Source of the DNA: Luidia sarsii
Taxonomy: Eukaryota; Echinodermata; Asteroidea; Paxillosida; Luidiidae
DNA: 64,000 nt
Direction of reading: 5' to 3'
NCBI GenBank assembly: GCA_949987565.1
Contig: OX465115.1
Span: 1,462,043-1,526,042 of the forward strand
Each line of letters begins with the position of its first letter. The stretch's first letter is position 1. The notes under the pieces were generated by a model, which saw nothing but the letters and a program-made list of their open reading frames with translations, had not been told where the DNA came from and searched no databases. The position numbers were made by a program, and so were the translations under genes. Positions 41,301-51,530 of the stretch are shown here, in pieces.

Positions 41301-44300
41301 GGGGGGGGGGACAACGAGCTTTTGCATATTATGCAGGGCACACTCTTTGAAACTCATTACCACATGATACAAATCAAGTAACTTCACATGAACCTTCCAG
41401 CAGTCTTAAAGGGTCTCTGCAATAAAAATCACAGTCAAGCTCATTTTCTGCTGTCATCTAGGGATCTGAAGTGTACAAACATACTGGCAAGCTTCTTTTT
41501 CTCAGTGGAGTCAGAAATCTGTCATCGTTTTTAACTTTACAAATATCCTCATCTTAAAATTTAGTGGGCCTGACGTTTCGATCCTAGCAGGACCTTTCTC
41601 ATAGCCTGCCTTTGAGAGAGGTCCTGCTAGGATCGAAACGTCAGGCCCACTAAATTTTAAGATTTGCATTTTGGTAATTTTAGTCAGTAAGCAGTTTGCA
41701 AATTGTTGGTATATCACTTTTACAAATATCCTCATAAAAATGAGGGTGCCGTTGCAAGGTCATGTCAGGACTTTCAAACTGCAAATCAATCCCTCTGGAT
41801 TAGGTTTGATGAAAAACTCCTTCACTAAATGATTATGAAGCATACGTTTTGGCAGTAAATCAACAGGTTTAGGGATAGGTCTGCAGAAAAAAAACCACAT
41901 TTTCAGAAACTTGTGTACCCAACCGATTAGATTTATGTGGCATGATCCTGCTATGACATCACAAATGAGCAACATTGCAAAACAGTTGGATTTAAGTGAT
42001 AAAAAAAACAGAGAGCCTTTAAAACATTGGTCATTTCACGATCTTTGATTTTTGTAAGTCCCTTTTTTCCCCTGCTTTCTATCGGAAGGGGGGCCTACAT
42101 TTTCTATCTAGGCGCCTTGAGCATTTTCCTGAAAATGGATTTGGTGCAATATAAATCACATTGATTACTATCAGGAATGAGATTCTGTTTGACGGAGAGG
42201 CCGGGCAAACACGGCAAAAATTGTCGACATCAAATTTGTCACGGCCCTTTCCATTGAGCCTTCTCCGGCACTCGTACACAAAAGTGCGACAGCATACACG
42301 GTGAATTGAACTCAAGTCTGCCCTGTCTGACAGAGGCTACAAAGGTATTACACATGTACATACATCAGACATGCCAGTGCTGCAACAGAAACCCACAACA
42401 ACAAAACAACAAGGAAATGTCAGCTGCCTATAGATGGGATTCTGTAAAAGTGTACGTGTTGTTCAAAGTTTCAGGAGTTTTGAAAAATAAGGAAATGGAT
42501 TACCGACATGTCAAGTAGGGACACTCATTGAATTCACAAAAAGGAAGTAAGCTTTACGTGAACAGCAATGCATGCTTGTTCAAACTGAGTCATTGTTTAA
42601 AGGCCCAATACAACATTGGGAAGATCGGAAAACATTAATGTCCACAGATTTAAACAGTTTGTAGATGGTCATGATAGAATCCTCATGTTGAAATCTTACG
42701 GTCTGGGATGCTTTACTTCTGGAGAAATCTTCACTCGAACATCGACAAATGGTTTATTTCCTACTCGCAAGTAATAAACTATTTCTTACACTACAGAATG
42801 GAGCAAAAACCGTGACAATTTATTACCTTTTTCTACTTTCTAAGATCACCATTTGAGCTAAAACCTTTGCAGGATTGCATTTTTGGGATGTTTAATGGTT
42901 TAACACACAAACTGTGGCAATCTTTTGACCTTTACCAATGTTGTATTGGGCCTTTGCATACTCCCTTTTTCTAATAACCCCTGTTTTCCTTCTAATTATT
43001 ATCTTTTTATTCTGTAATTTCCCCCCTTTTTGGGGTTAATTTGATCTCTTTTTATTGTATTCAAAGTCAGTCTTGTACATATTATGTTTTAATCCGGACT
43101 GTGGCTGCGAATACAATGTGCATTTTTAATTGCAATTAAAAAAAAAAATAATAATAATAATAATAAAAAAATAACCAAAAATGAACAAAAATAGGCCTAT
43201 GCATGTATGCATCGATGTGCCTTTCAGTTCTCTCCAGTGCACTTTGCTTTCAATGCCATTTCATCCTCAAAGTAATATGCCAAAAATACTCCCAACTTCT
43301 CACAGACTTAAATGACAGCAGAACCTTTCTCAAAGGTAGAGTCTTTCATTGTCCTAAAGGCTAATGTGAGGCGGCGCTTCTGATCGACATGACTGCTTCC
43401 AAAATCCCTCCCTCACGTTTTGTGAGATTCCGAAGGCTCATCTCAAATTTCCAACCCCCAAATTTCCCCAACTAGCAATGAGCCAGCCAGGCAGTTTTTC
43501 CATGATCTCAACAGGTGACCCAATAAGGGATAAAGCTGGTGAGTTAAAACTCTAAGCTACACATTTTTGATCTTGTCATGATTGGTGAGCTAGAGCAGAG
43601 GAAGAAAATTTGCCAGCAAACTTGGAATACTCACAAAGACAGAGAGACTGTCCGGCTTTTGTCTCCTTTCCTGTTCAGGAGTTGTCAAGCTCCCAGTAGA
43701 CTCCTTCAATAAAATATGAAATGGGAAACAAAAAAAGTGACCTTTTGTGAAGGTTGCGTTGTTTGTGATATCATCGATTATCATCGATAGAGTAATATGC
43801 AAACATATTTACTGCAAACTGCTTGCTGACTTAAATGACCCAAAATGCAAAAATTAAAAAGTTATGAGGGCCTGACGTTTTGATCCTAGCAGGACTAGCA
43901 TTACCACCCTCATTCAACCCCGATTTACCATTTCTGAGGGCCCCACTCCATCTCAAAAAGAGATGACCAATATAGTGTCACTGCAGACTTTCCCTCTTTG
44001 CAACCTCACTGAGCAAACCTTGAAATCCACCTCATATGCAAAGATCAGTCATATAAGCACCGATGATAGTTTGACTCCAGCAGTCTCCTGACAAGAGGCA
44101 GAGTACACACTACCCGAAATGTTTAGTTTCCGGCTCTTTTCAGAGCTACACTCCTTCTCGAAAGAGAAGTGCTACATGATGTCACTGCAAATCTTCCACT
44201 TCATAAAATGCAAAAACGTTGTAAATTGCTTAATTACCGACTAAAATGACCAAAATATCAAAATACACAAATATAAAAAAACAGGAGGGCTTGAAGTTTC

Positions 44301-46844
44301 GATCCTAGCAGGACCGTCTGACTTTTAGAAGGGTCCAGCTAGGATCAAAACATCAGCCTTTCTATTCTCGGCATGATCATGAGTTGTGTATATTTGAATG
44401 CCATTCTAGTAAGTACATGTAGGTGCTTCGTTCTGCCCTTGAGAAGGTTCCTGCAAGGATCGGAACGTCAGGCACTCTACTATCGGCATGAGTTGTGTAT
44501 ATTAGAATGCCATTCTAGTAAGTAGGTGCTTCGTTCTGCCTTTGAGAAGGGTCCTGCAAGGATCGGAACATCAGGCCCTCCTGATTCTTGACGGTTCTTC
44601 TACCTGTTTAGCGGCACGCGGAGCTTGGACGATGGCGTTGTGGACGGCATCCCGCTCCGCCCTGAGCGAGCTCTGCCGCTCGAAGAACCCGTAGCTGTCC
44701 TCAAAGCTCTCCCGCGACAGCCGGCTGGACATGGAGAGAGGGCGGGGGCTGGTGGCCGGGGCCTCCGAGCCCGCGGAGGCGGTGGACTTCTGGCTGTCCG
44801 ACCGGGCGGAGAGGCCGGCGGGGTGGCCCGCCGCGTCCTCCAGGTAGCTGAACCAGAGGCGGGCGGTCTCCACGCTCCTGACTGCCAGCAGAACCTTCAT
44901 GTACACGAAATGACGGACGTAAATACCAGGGATGTAATTACTGACCGAAAGTCAAATCACTCAAGGCCAATAAATTGTGCGACTGTGAGTGAGCGCTTAC
45001 GCGACCGATAGATGCGACTGCGAGTGAGCGCTTATGCGACGGTGAGACTCATGGCAGGGTGCAGGCACCCTTCTGTTTTTAGGGTTTTAACAGATAAAAA
45101 TGTGCAGTTTGAGATACCTATTTGACCCAGACAATTTGATCCACAAATCTGGAAATTTCCGGGAAGTCTTACATCCCTGAAATACAAAAAGCTCGTGCAA
45201 ACTGCTCACTGACTAAAATGACCTGCAATACATTGTAGATAAATCTCAAAAGTACATTAAAAAAAATGTATGCAAAATTGCCACAAAATAAGGCTGAAAA
45301 GCCACTCAAGGTTAAGGGCTAGAGAAAGAGATAGAGAGGGATTCAGGAAGGCTGGAGATAGGAATTAAGATTCCTTTTACAATCCATACATGTACCTTCT
45401 TGCCGGAGGAGTGGTGGGTGAGCATGAGGAGCCCCACGGACTGTCCGTCCTCCCTCTCCTCCTCCGTCTGGAGGGCCACGGTGTGAGCGGCAAGGTCCAC
45501 GATGCTCTCCACCTTGGCCTCGGGTGAGTTGCTCTTGAAGCAGTACAGGCAGGCGCCGCTGAGAGCGTACCAGCGCGACTTGCCCTTCCGGCGCAACGGG
45601 CCCGAGAACCGGATGTCCGGCAGGTGGCCCAGGGTCAGGCCCGAGCTGGCCTGGGCCTGCCAGATCAGGCCCACCCGCTGGGCCAGCCTGGACATCTTGG
45701 TGATGACCGTCTTGCTGTTGGCGGTTGATGCGCTGTGGTGCTGCAAATCGGTGGTCTCTGCCGCAGAGCCGACCCCCACTGCCGGCGGTGTGAAGACGGA
45801 TCCACTGTCGCTATCGCCCAAGACGCTGTCGCCGTCCCTGCCGCTGCTCCAGGGGCTGCCCTCCCACTCCGGCGATCCGGCGCTGCCGAGGAAGACGCTG
45901 TCGTTCAGCGAGGACCGGCCGTGCGAGGAGCAGGTGTCCGAGTCCGGCTCGGGCTCCGAGGCGTAGAGGGCGCTGTGGTTGTCGCTGCCGCCGCCCGAGA
46001 TGCTGTCGCTGTGGGCCGACTGCGAGTCGGGCGGCTCGTCGGCCAGCGAGACGAAGGAGTCGCCCCGGCTCTTGCCCGCCGGCTCTCTGCGGGGCGGCTG
46101 GCCGGGGCCCTCCCAGTCAGGGCTGCAGGCGCCCTCAGAGTCCAGGCTGCTCTGCTCGGTGAGTCGATGCTGGTGGCCCATCCTCGGGGCGGCCCCTCGC
46201 CTCGGCGCCAACGGCGAGCCGTCCCCGTCGTCCCCGAACCCGCTATCCGTCCGCCGACACTCCTCCAGCCCGCCCCGATGCTGCCCGTCACCCAACATCA
46301 CCTCGTCCGTGTCCCCCGACGACGTCACGGCCACGAAGCCGGACAGCGTCTCCCGCCAGAGGAGGAACTCCTTCTCTGTGGGCACGACCAACGTATGCCG
46401 CCTCTCTCCGCCACCAGCGGTAGGCTCGAGCACTAGGACGTACTCCTCCAGGCCGCCGGGTTCGCGATCGCCGGAACTCGGCGGCGACGCATCCTCGGGA
46501 ACCTCGTCGCCGCAGCAAGCCGGCCGACCTCTGACATGACTCTCCAGGAGGTAGTTCCTGAGCGTCAGGACAGCTCGAGGCTCCTCCTCCTCCGGTGCGC
46601 CAAACAGCCCCAGCATCTTGCTGGCGGCCACGCACCAGAATCGCCGGTCACCGCCAGTCGGGCCGTCCCGGCTCCCGCCGACTTCAGTCAGCCAGCCCCG
46701 GCAGTCCTGCGACATGTCCATGTTCTCAAAGCTGTCAAAGGAGAGCAGGCGCTTCTCGTCTGAAGCCGGCTGGCCGTGATTCGAATCAGCGATTGTCTGA
46801 TGGCCGCCCGCTGATTGACCAGAACCAATTTCAAACTCAGCCAT
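36906..46844 (-). CDS. Tandem PH-domain, coiled-coil scaffold protein, five visible coding exons
   Basis: Start ATG at 46844 (AAAATGG context), stop at 36906. Visible exons encode 483, 97, 23, 41 and 486 residues. Domains: PH1 about 48-172 (RGWLTEVGG, RRFWCVAASKML, helix EKEFLLWRETLSGFV with the PH tryptophan, and a long Ser/Pro insertion); a 240-residue Ser/Asp/Gly-rich disordered linker; PH2 about 411-506 (SGPLRRKGKSRWYALSG, CLYCFKSN; helix SVETARLWFSYLE), split between exons 1 and 2; then helices QADAQRQQLLMEIL, LAKRKVEILSKYQKANNEEE and EEQIQQLAGKLAGIRAEME; a basic Ser/Arg/Pro tail with RRKISVPIRMPSMENLFF, a run of 12 serines, and the end DEIDPEVLRDIEVGQL. It is probably a membrane- or cytoskeleton-associated adaptor. 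MPRIP and AFAP1 share the PH-PH-coil plan, but I see no specific sequence match, so no name is given. At least one coding exon is missing. Confidence 0.8.
38390..38760 (-). repeat. 22-bp minisatellite, degenerate arm, inverted relative to the main array
   Basis: Units such as AAATCAGTGATCAATTTCAT are the reverse complement of the 39055-40253 unit. They are more diverged, with about 16 units. The array starts about 25 bases from the last exon of gene 2. Confidence 0.9.
39012..39057. repeat. Perfect 46-base palindrome
   Basis: TGGATGGAAGAAAATGGAG with ACAG, then CTGT and its mirror; 23-base arms, no spacer. It sits next to the boundary between the two inverted 22-bp arrays. Confidence 0.95.
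39055..40253 (+). repeat. 22-bp minisatellite organised in 88-bp and 264-bp higher-order units
   Basis: Unit GATCACTGATTTGGATGAAATT and variants GGTCACTGGTTTTGATGAAA and GGCCACTAATTTGGATGAAA. Four 22-mers make an 88-bp set. The marker GGCTACTAA falls at 39229, 39493, 39757 and 40021, exactly 264 apart, with AAACTGGCC and CACAGATTT variants in fixed order between them. It fills the intron between the last two exons of gene 2. Confidence 0.97.
40288..40412 (-). CDS. Double-PH gene, penultimate visible exon
   Basis: Acceptor ggactctcctcag, donor gtgaat (- strand). Two bases complete a codon from the previous exon, then 41 codons: PREEKVSMEQADAQRQQLLM, then EILQQDKPDSDEQQ. It ends in phase 0 for the last exon. 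It starts in phase 1, which the upstream visible exon (phase 0) does not supply. Confidence 0.8.
40469..40668. other. Assembly gap, 200 N, in gene 2
   Basis: Exactly 200 N. It begins 56 bases upstream (in gene sense) of the 40412 acceptor. It may hide the exon needed to correct the phase. Confidence 0.98.
40840..41135. mobile_element. GATCGAAACGTCAGG elements, two diverged copies
   Basis: One + copy (AGTTCCTGCTAGGATGAAAA, CATCAGGCCCTCTAA) and one - copy (TTGCAAACTGCTCACTGACT, TAAATCTCAAAAGTTAGAGG, TTTCGACCC). Confidence 0.65.
41536..41735. mobile_element. GATCGAAACGTCAGG foldback element with 17-bp target duplication
   Basis: Direct repeats TTTACAAATATCCTCAT at 41536-41552 and 41719-41735 bound the element. 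The interior has an inverted pair, with left arm from CTTAAAATTTAGTGGGCCTG to CAGGACC and right arm its mirror, 41553-41661. It is followed by the tail GATTTGCATTTTGGTAATTT, AGTCAGTAAGCAGTTTGCAA and TATATCA. It is the best copy for defining the element's ends. Confidence 0.85.
42598..42957. repeat. MITE-like element (GGCCCAATACAACATTGG ends)
   Basis: Ends AAAGGCCCAATACAACATTGG and CCAATGTTGTATTGGGCCTTT. Relative of 25443-25827. Confidence 0.8.
43635..43703 (-). CDS. Double-PH gene, small exon (probable)
   Basis: On the - strand, acceptor atattttattgaag and donor gtgagt bound 69 bases, 23 codons: ESTGSLTTPEQERRQKPDSL and SVF. Phase 0/0 fits after the 44604-44894 exon. The donor is strong and the acceptor modest. 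Confidence 0.55.
43704..44603 (-). other. Intron of gene 2 with several foldback-family copies
   Basis: Copies at 43800-43905, 44210-44365, 44435-44480 and 44540-44583; the last stops about 20 bases from the exon donor. A fragment of the GGTTTGCGGTGACACC family (TCTTTTCAGAGCTACACTCC) lies at 44130-44190, with a relative at 7795-7860. Confidence 0.65.
44604..44894 (-). CDS. Double-PH gene, exon 2 (end of PH2)
   Basis: Acceptor gtgtacatgaag and donor gtagaa (- strand); 97 codons, phase 0/0. VLLAVRSVETARLWFSYLED completes PH2 (joined from exon 1 as SSGKK-VLLAV, last strand and helix). A Ser-rich segment and FEDSYGFFERQSSLRAERDA follow. Confidence 0.85.
45396..46844 (-). CDS. Double-PH gene, first coding exon (PH1, linker, start of PH2)
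   Basis: 483 codons from the ATG at 46844 to donor gtacat. The frame is open 54 bases further upstream, but the first ATG after a probable acceptor (catttttgacag, 46863) is this one. Ten A precede the ATG. Very GC- and CpG-rich. Acidic phosphosite-like clusters (SDSISGGGSDN, GDSDSGS) lie in the linker. Confidence 0.9.
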
Positions 46845-46863
46845 TTTTTTTTTTATAACTCTT
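46845..46863 (-). other. Possible 5' UTR part and upstream acceptor of gene 2
   Basis: The - strand reads tttttgacag, then AAGAGTTATAAAAAAAAAAA, then the start codon. If that acceptor is used, the 5' UTR continues in an exon further upstream. One candidate acceptor, after a 45-base CT tract, is near 47398. I see no core promoter. Confidence 0.35.
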
Positions 46864-47819
46864 CTGTCAAAAATGAGTGGCCGGCTTTCTGAAAGCACCA
46901 GCCTTCATATCCCCTGACAAGTATCCTTCCAGTGGAGCAAATAACAGAAATAATTTGACTGGACCGGGACTTGAACTTCAGACCTCGGGGTTAACGTGCC
47001 AGAAACAAAGTTCAAAGTCACTTCTCACAGAATGCTCCAAACCAGCAATTTCCAAAATTCAAGGCCGATACTGATCTGCTGTGAAGCGTATAAACAGTCA
47101 TAAACAGTCTAGATTCCTGGTATGGAACTGATTACACACTGAGTGATAGGGGAGAGAGTGCTTGTCATAGATGGGCTTGAAAGGGCACAAAACCTCCCCT
47201 ACAGGCGAAGGACCGAAACCAGAGCAATTTCCATTCTGGTGCACATCACGCAACGATAGGTTCCGACCTGATCATTCCTAAACTGTTCTCCTCTCAACAA
47301 AAACTACCGTCTCTCAGCCATGAAGCTGAGTCCAAAAGAGCCACAAAAACAGCCTCCCAGTGATGACTGAATTAAAATTGAGTCCCACATGTGTACCTGG
47401 GGTGGTAGGAAAAAAAGAGAAAGAGAGCGAGAGAGAGAGAAAAAAAAACACACAGAAGAATTATCATTCAAGTGAGAGTAAATGGATTACAAATTACCTG
47501 GTGATATTTGCAGGCACATAATCACAGCACAATCGTAAACATGAGTTAAACATCTTCCAGAAGGTTTTCTTTTCAATGGGAAAGGGAGGGGGCAGTACAA
47601 AATGTCAAAGTGTTTTTTGAAAGTGAAAGTCGGGCTAAGTTGGATTGCAAAATCATGTGACAATGATGAAATCTCCTCTCAAACAATTCCATGAGAAAGA
47701 GATGGCTAGATGCAGACTAGCAGGATGTTTATTGACACCCAGATATTAATTTTTTTTTAAGGCAGTTAACCAAAGTATATAGTACCCCTGACTCCTTTCT
47801 TATCTACCTGTATAATGCC

Positions 47820-48125
47820 GCGTTTCTAACTGGACTTATTTTGGTCAAAGTAACCGAAACAATGGTTACTTTTCCCATTTTACGTCCAGTGGAAAAGGCC
47901 CAGTTAAATTTCCGCTCTGTTACTTTAACCAAGCCGAATGGTTACTTTTACCGGCCAACTTCTGCTCAGTAAAAGTGACCAGGTAAGTTTAACCGAGCCG
48001 ATTAGTTCAGTAGAAACGCACCACTCGGTAAAATGCGACTCGGCGTAAATACACTGTGCACACATAATTTTTGCCAGCTAGGTTGGAAATTTAACCATCG
48101 TCTCGGTTAATTTTAGTCCAGTGCC
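47820..48125. repeat. GTCCGCACTGGAC-family element, diverged
   Basis: Bounded by TTTCTAACTGGACTTATTTT and TTAATTTTAGTCCAGTGCC. It carries ACCGAGCCGATTAG, GGCCAACTTCTGCTCAGT and CAGGTAAGTTTAACCGAG, as in the 1-430 copy. Confidence 0.7.
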
Positions 48126-48427
48126 TTTGGGAAAGGTCCTGCTGGGATTGAAACATCACAGGCCCCACTTTTGCTTTGACCGGATTGACTCACAGCAAAA
48201 GGTCTAACATATTTGTCAGATTATGGCCGTCATTTACCTAACCACAAGGACATGATTTCCTCAGAAATCACACAGAGGAAGACAATGGTGTTTGATTTCA
48301 TGAGAATAAAAAAACAAATGGAGGAAATTGAAGTGGAAGGAAAGGACAATGGGAGAGTTGTCACTGTTTGTTAATGTGCACAAAAACCACATTTTTTTGG
48401 AGCTGCCATTTGTGTATATTTTTTGCC

Positions 48428-48848
48428 TTGCCTTGGTCTGAACTACCCTGCCCTGCTTTGGGGTGCTCTGCTCTGTCCTGCCCTACCCTACACTATCCTG
48501 CTTATAGTCCTGTCCTGCCCTACCCTACCCTACCCTGCCCTGTCAAGCACAGCCCTGCCCTGCCCTGTTCAGCCCTTCCCTACCCTGCCATTCCCTGCCC
48601 TTTCCTTCCTTTCCCTTCCCTTCCCTTCCCCTCCCCTCCCTTCCTTTCCATTCCTTTCCCTTCCCTTCCCTTCCCTTCCCTTCCCTTCCCTTCCCTTCCC
48701 TTCCCTTCCCTTCCCTTCCCTTCCCTTCCCTTCCCTTCCCTTCCCTTCCCTTCCCTTCCCTTCCCTTCCCTTCCCTTCCCTTCCCTTCCCTTCCCTTCCC
48801 TTCCCTTCCCTTCCCTTCCCTTCCCTTCCCTTCCCTTCCCTTCCCCGC
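48428..48848 (+). repeat. (CCCTG/CCCTA)n then (TTCCC)n pentamer array
   Basis: A degenerate CCCTG/CCCTA part (48428-48605) runs into about 47 nearly perfect TTCCC pentamers (48611-48845) and returns to CCCTG. The - strand is (GGGAA)n. ORFs here are artefacts. Confidence 0.95.
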
Positions 48849-49977
48849 CCTGTCTAGTACAATAGGGAATTCTAAAAGCATAATACTTCTATTTCCTTTA
48901 TGTTTCTATAGCCATTATGTAATTCATATCTCCTAAATGATGTCATCTCATAGTTAAAGTGTGCTATCATGATACTATATTCAGAATGTGAATGAATGTC
49001 TATCTAATAAAGTAAAGAACATGTGTGTAATCAAGAAATCAATATGAGTGACCGTGTTAACCACAATTTATGTTCTTTAGTTTGATGAAAATCCTATTTC
49101 TTAATCCTACAAACTGGTACTACTCCCATAGAGCTACTTTAGAGCAAAAACCTGCACAAATGCTTTCCACAATTTACCCTGATGACATTCTGAGAAAAAA
49201 CCTGCTAGGATTGAAATGTCAGGTCTTCTAACTGCTGTAGGCGTTTGCAGTGCAAAAATCGGATCATTAGAAATACAGATGTACAGTACATGCACTTACT
49301 GTATGTTGAAATTCAGGAATTAAAGAAGGCATTATCAATGCCATGGACGACACATGGATGTTCAGCCCTATTTCTGACATCCATTTTAGCCATGACAGTT
49401 CAGAAAACAAGCACGCTCATGCTACGTTTGTCAGGCCCTCTAGATAAATTTATAATAGTACATCATTGTTTTGGTAAGTTAAATCAGTCAGCATTCATGA
49501 TCAGCAACTACAACAATGCTGTACTACTTGGGTCAAATAAAACATACATGTACAGTACATGTCCATGTAGCTGTATACTAAATAATAAGTACACGATGTA
49601 CATGAAGTACATGATGTATTACACATGTACATTATACATGTACACAGATCTGACAGGATAACAGAGCGCGGCACATTCAGTGTGGGTGGTTTTCAAGTTG
49701 AAACCGGAACTACATGTAGGCTACATGGAAGTGGTGCGGGTGAGGCAGTCTTTAGCTCATGGTTAGAACATATTGCTACTGTACTTCTACATACATACAG
49801 TACTACATGCGTATGACGACTCGTTCCTTTGAATGCTCTAAAGAATATCAAGGACAGAAATCGACGTGATTGTGGGCGTAGATCAACTGTCATTGTTCCA
49901 AAATCTTTCCTGATCCACCTCTAGATGTGCTTGCATGTACATGTTCACAATGCAGAAATATTAATAGTAATGAAAAG

Positions 49978-50720
49978 AGAGGCAGAGGCAGAGACAGAGG
50001 TAGAGGCAGAGGCAGAGGCAGAGGCAGAGGCAGAGGCAGAGGCAGAGGCAGAGGCAGTGGCAGAGGCAGAGGCAGAGGCAGAGGCAGAGACAGAGGCAGT
50101 GGCAGAGGCAGTGGCAGAGGCAGAGGCAGAGGCAGAGGCAGAGGCAGAGGCAGTGGCAGTGGCAGTGGCAGAGGCAGAGGCAGAGGCAGGGGCAGAGGCA
50201 GAGGCAGAGGCAGAGGCAGAGGCAGAGGCAGAGGCAGTGGCAGAGGCAGAGGCAGAGGCAGAGGCAGTGGCAGAGGCAGAGGCAGAGGCAGAGGCAGAGG
50301 CAGAGGCAGAGGCAGAGGCAGAGGCAGAGGCAGAGGCAGAGGTATAGGCAGTGGCAGAGGCAGAGGCAGTGACAGAGGCAAAGGCAGAGGCAGAGGCAGA
50401 GGTAGTGGCAGAGGCAGAGGCAGAGGCAGTGGCAGTGGCAGTGGCAGAGGCAGAGGCAGAGGCAGAGGCAGAGGCAGAGGCAGAGGCAGAGGCAGAGGCA
50501 GTGGCAGAGGCAGAGGCAGAGGCAGAGGCAGAGGCAGTGGCAGAGGCAGAGGCAGAGGCAGAGGCAGAGGCAGTGGCAGTGGCAGAGGCAGAGGCAGTGA
50601 CAGAGGCAGAGGCAGAGGCAGAGGCAGAGGCAGTGGCAGAGGCAGAGGCAGTGACAGAGCCAGAGCCAAAGCCAGAGCCAGAGCCAGAACCTGAACAAGA
50701 TCCAGAGCCAACGCACATGT
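49978..50720 (+). repeat. (GGCAGA)n hexamer array
   Basis: About 110 hexamers GGCAGA with GGCAGT variants, in clusters; the last 60 bases shift to CCAGAG. All six frames are open over most of it, giving Ala-Glu, Arg-Gly and Leu-Pro repeats. No protein is claimed. Confidence 0.97.
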
Positions 50721-51399
50721 CAGAGTCAGAGCCATCGCTGGGGCTAAACTCTCATTGAACCACGAAAGAACTGGGAAATTCCAGGCATTCGTCGGGAAAC
50801 CCTGACCCACCGATGGCCTTTTGAGAAGAGAGAGTGGAAAAATTGTTTGTCCTTGTACTTGTATATAGTACATTCATCTGCATTCATCAGCCTACAGCTC
50901 GATGGCCATCCAATTAAACGTTGTCACTTACAATAATTATGATGGTGGATCAGATCTAGATCTAGAGTGCTCTTCAAAAACTGAAACTGCTGAAGGCAGG
51001 CATGTGGAAATAATTGGCTTTTCAGTAAACAACGTCCGACTGGACTTTTCATCGGGAAAACCCAAATGTGAGAAACTTTCATCTAACAGGGCCAGGAATG
51101 ATGGATGACGACTCTGGTACGGACCGACAGATTTACATTTTTACGAGAGGGATCTTAATTGAAATTCCAACAGAGCTGCTGTTTCAACAATATGACCGGT
51201 CTGACTCTGATGCTATTGAGCAATATCATTACCACCGGCAGAAATGTCCTAATGCTTTGGTGAAATTGTTTGTGACCTTAATTTCTGGAAGGATGCACAT
51301 TCTCTCACGAGTGCAGTAAATCAATACGGAGTTGTTGCAAGTCTCACCAATGCACACCAAAATATCATAGATACTATATGATTTTGCGCCGAGGAGAAT

Positions 51400-51530
51400 G
51401 TACATGTGGTACTTCAACAAGGGTTTGCCCTTGTATGATCCCCATTGCTTCCTGAAAAAATACAGGCAGCTCGGCCGGGAGTCGAACCCGTGACACCCGG
51501 TTTCTCCTGCAGACCTCTAAACCTAAGATA
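51400..51530 (-). mobile_element. SINE family 2, reverse copy
   Basis: GAGGAGAATGTACATG, then CAGGCAGCTCGGCCGGGAGT and CGAACCCGTGAC: the reverse complement of the 29279 copy's tail and box B. Confidence 0.65.

Larger units (their letters stand above)
46875..49975. other. Non-coding region upstream of gene 2
   Basis: Holds a reverse SINE family 1 fragment (46955-47010: TTTGACTGGACCGGGACTTG), a GA-rich run (47410-47450), a GTCCGCACTGGAC-type element (47820-48125), a TGGGATTGAAACATC copy (48125-48170) and the pentamer arrays. A cluster of TACATGTAC words lies at 49540-49645. No exon is convincing. Confidence 0.55.

Noticed and set aside
49890..50873. 327-codon Leu-Pro ORF and its counterparts
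   Set aside because: Artefact of the GGCAGA hexamer array.
50902..51319. Two overlapping ORFs of 68 and 83 codons
   Set aside because: No recognised motif, no splice consensus joining them and different frames.
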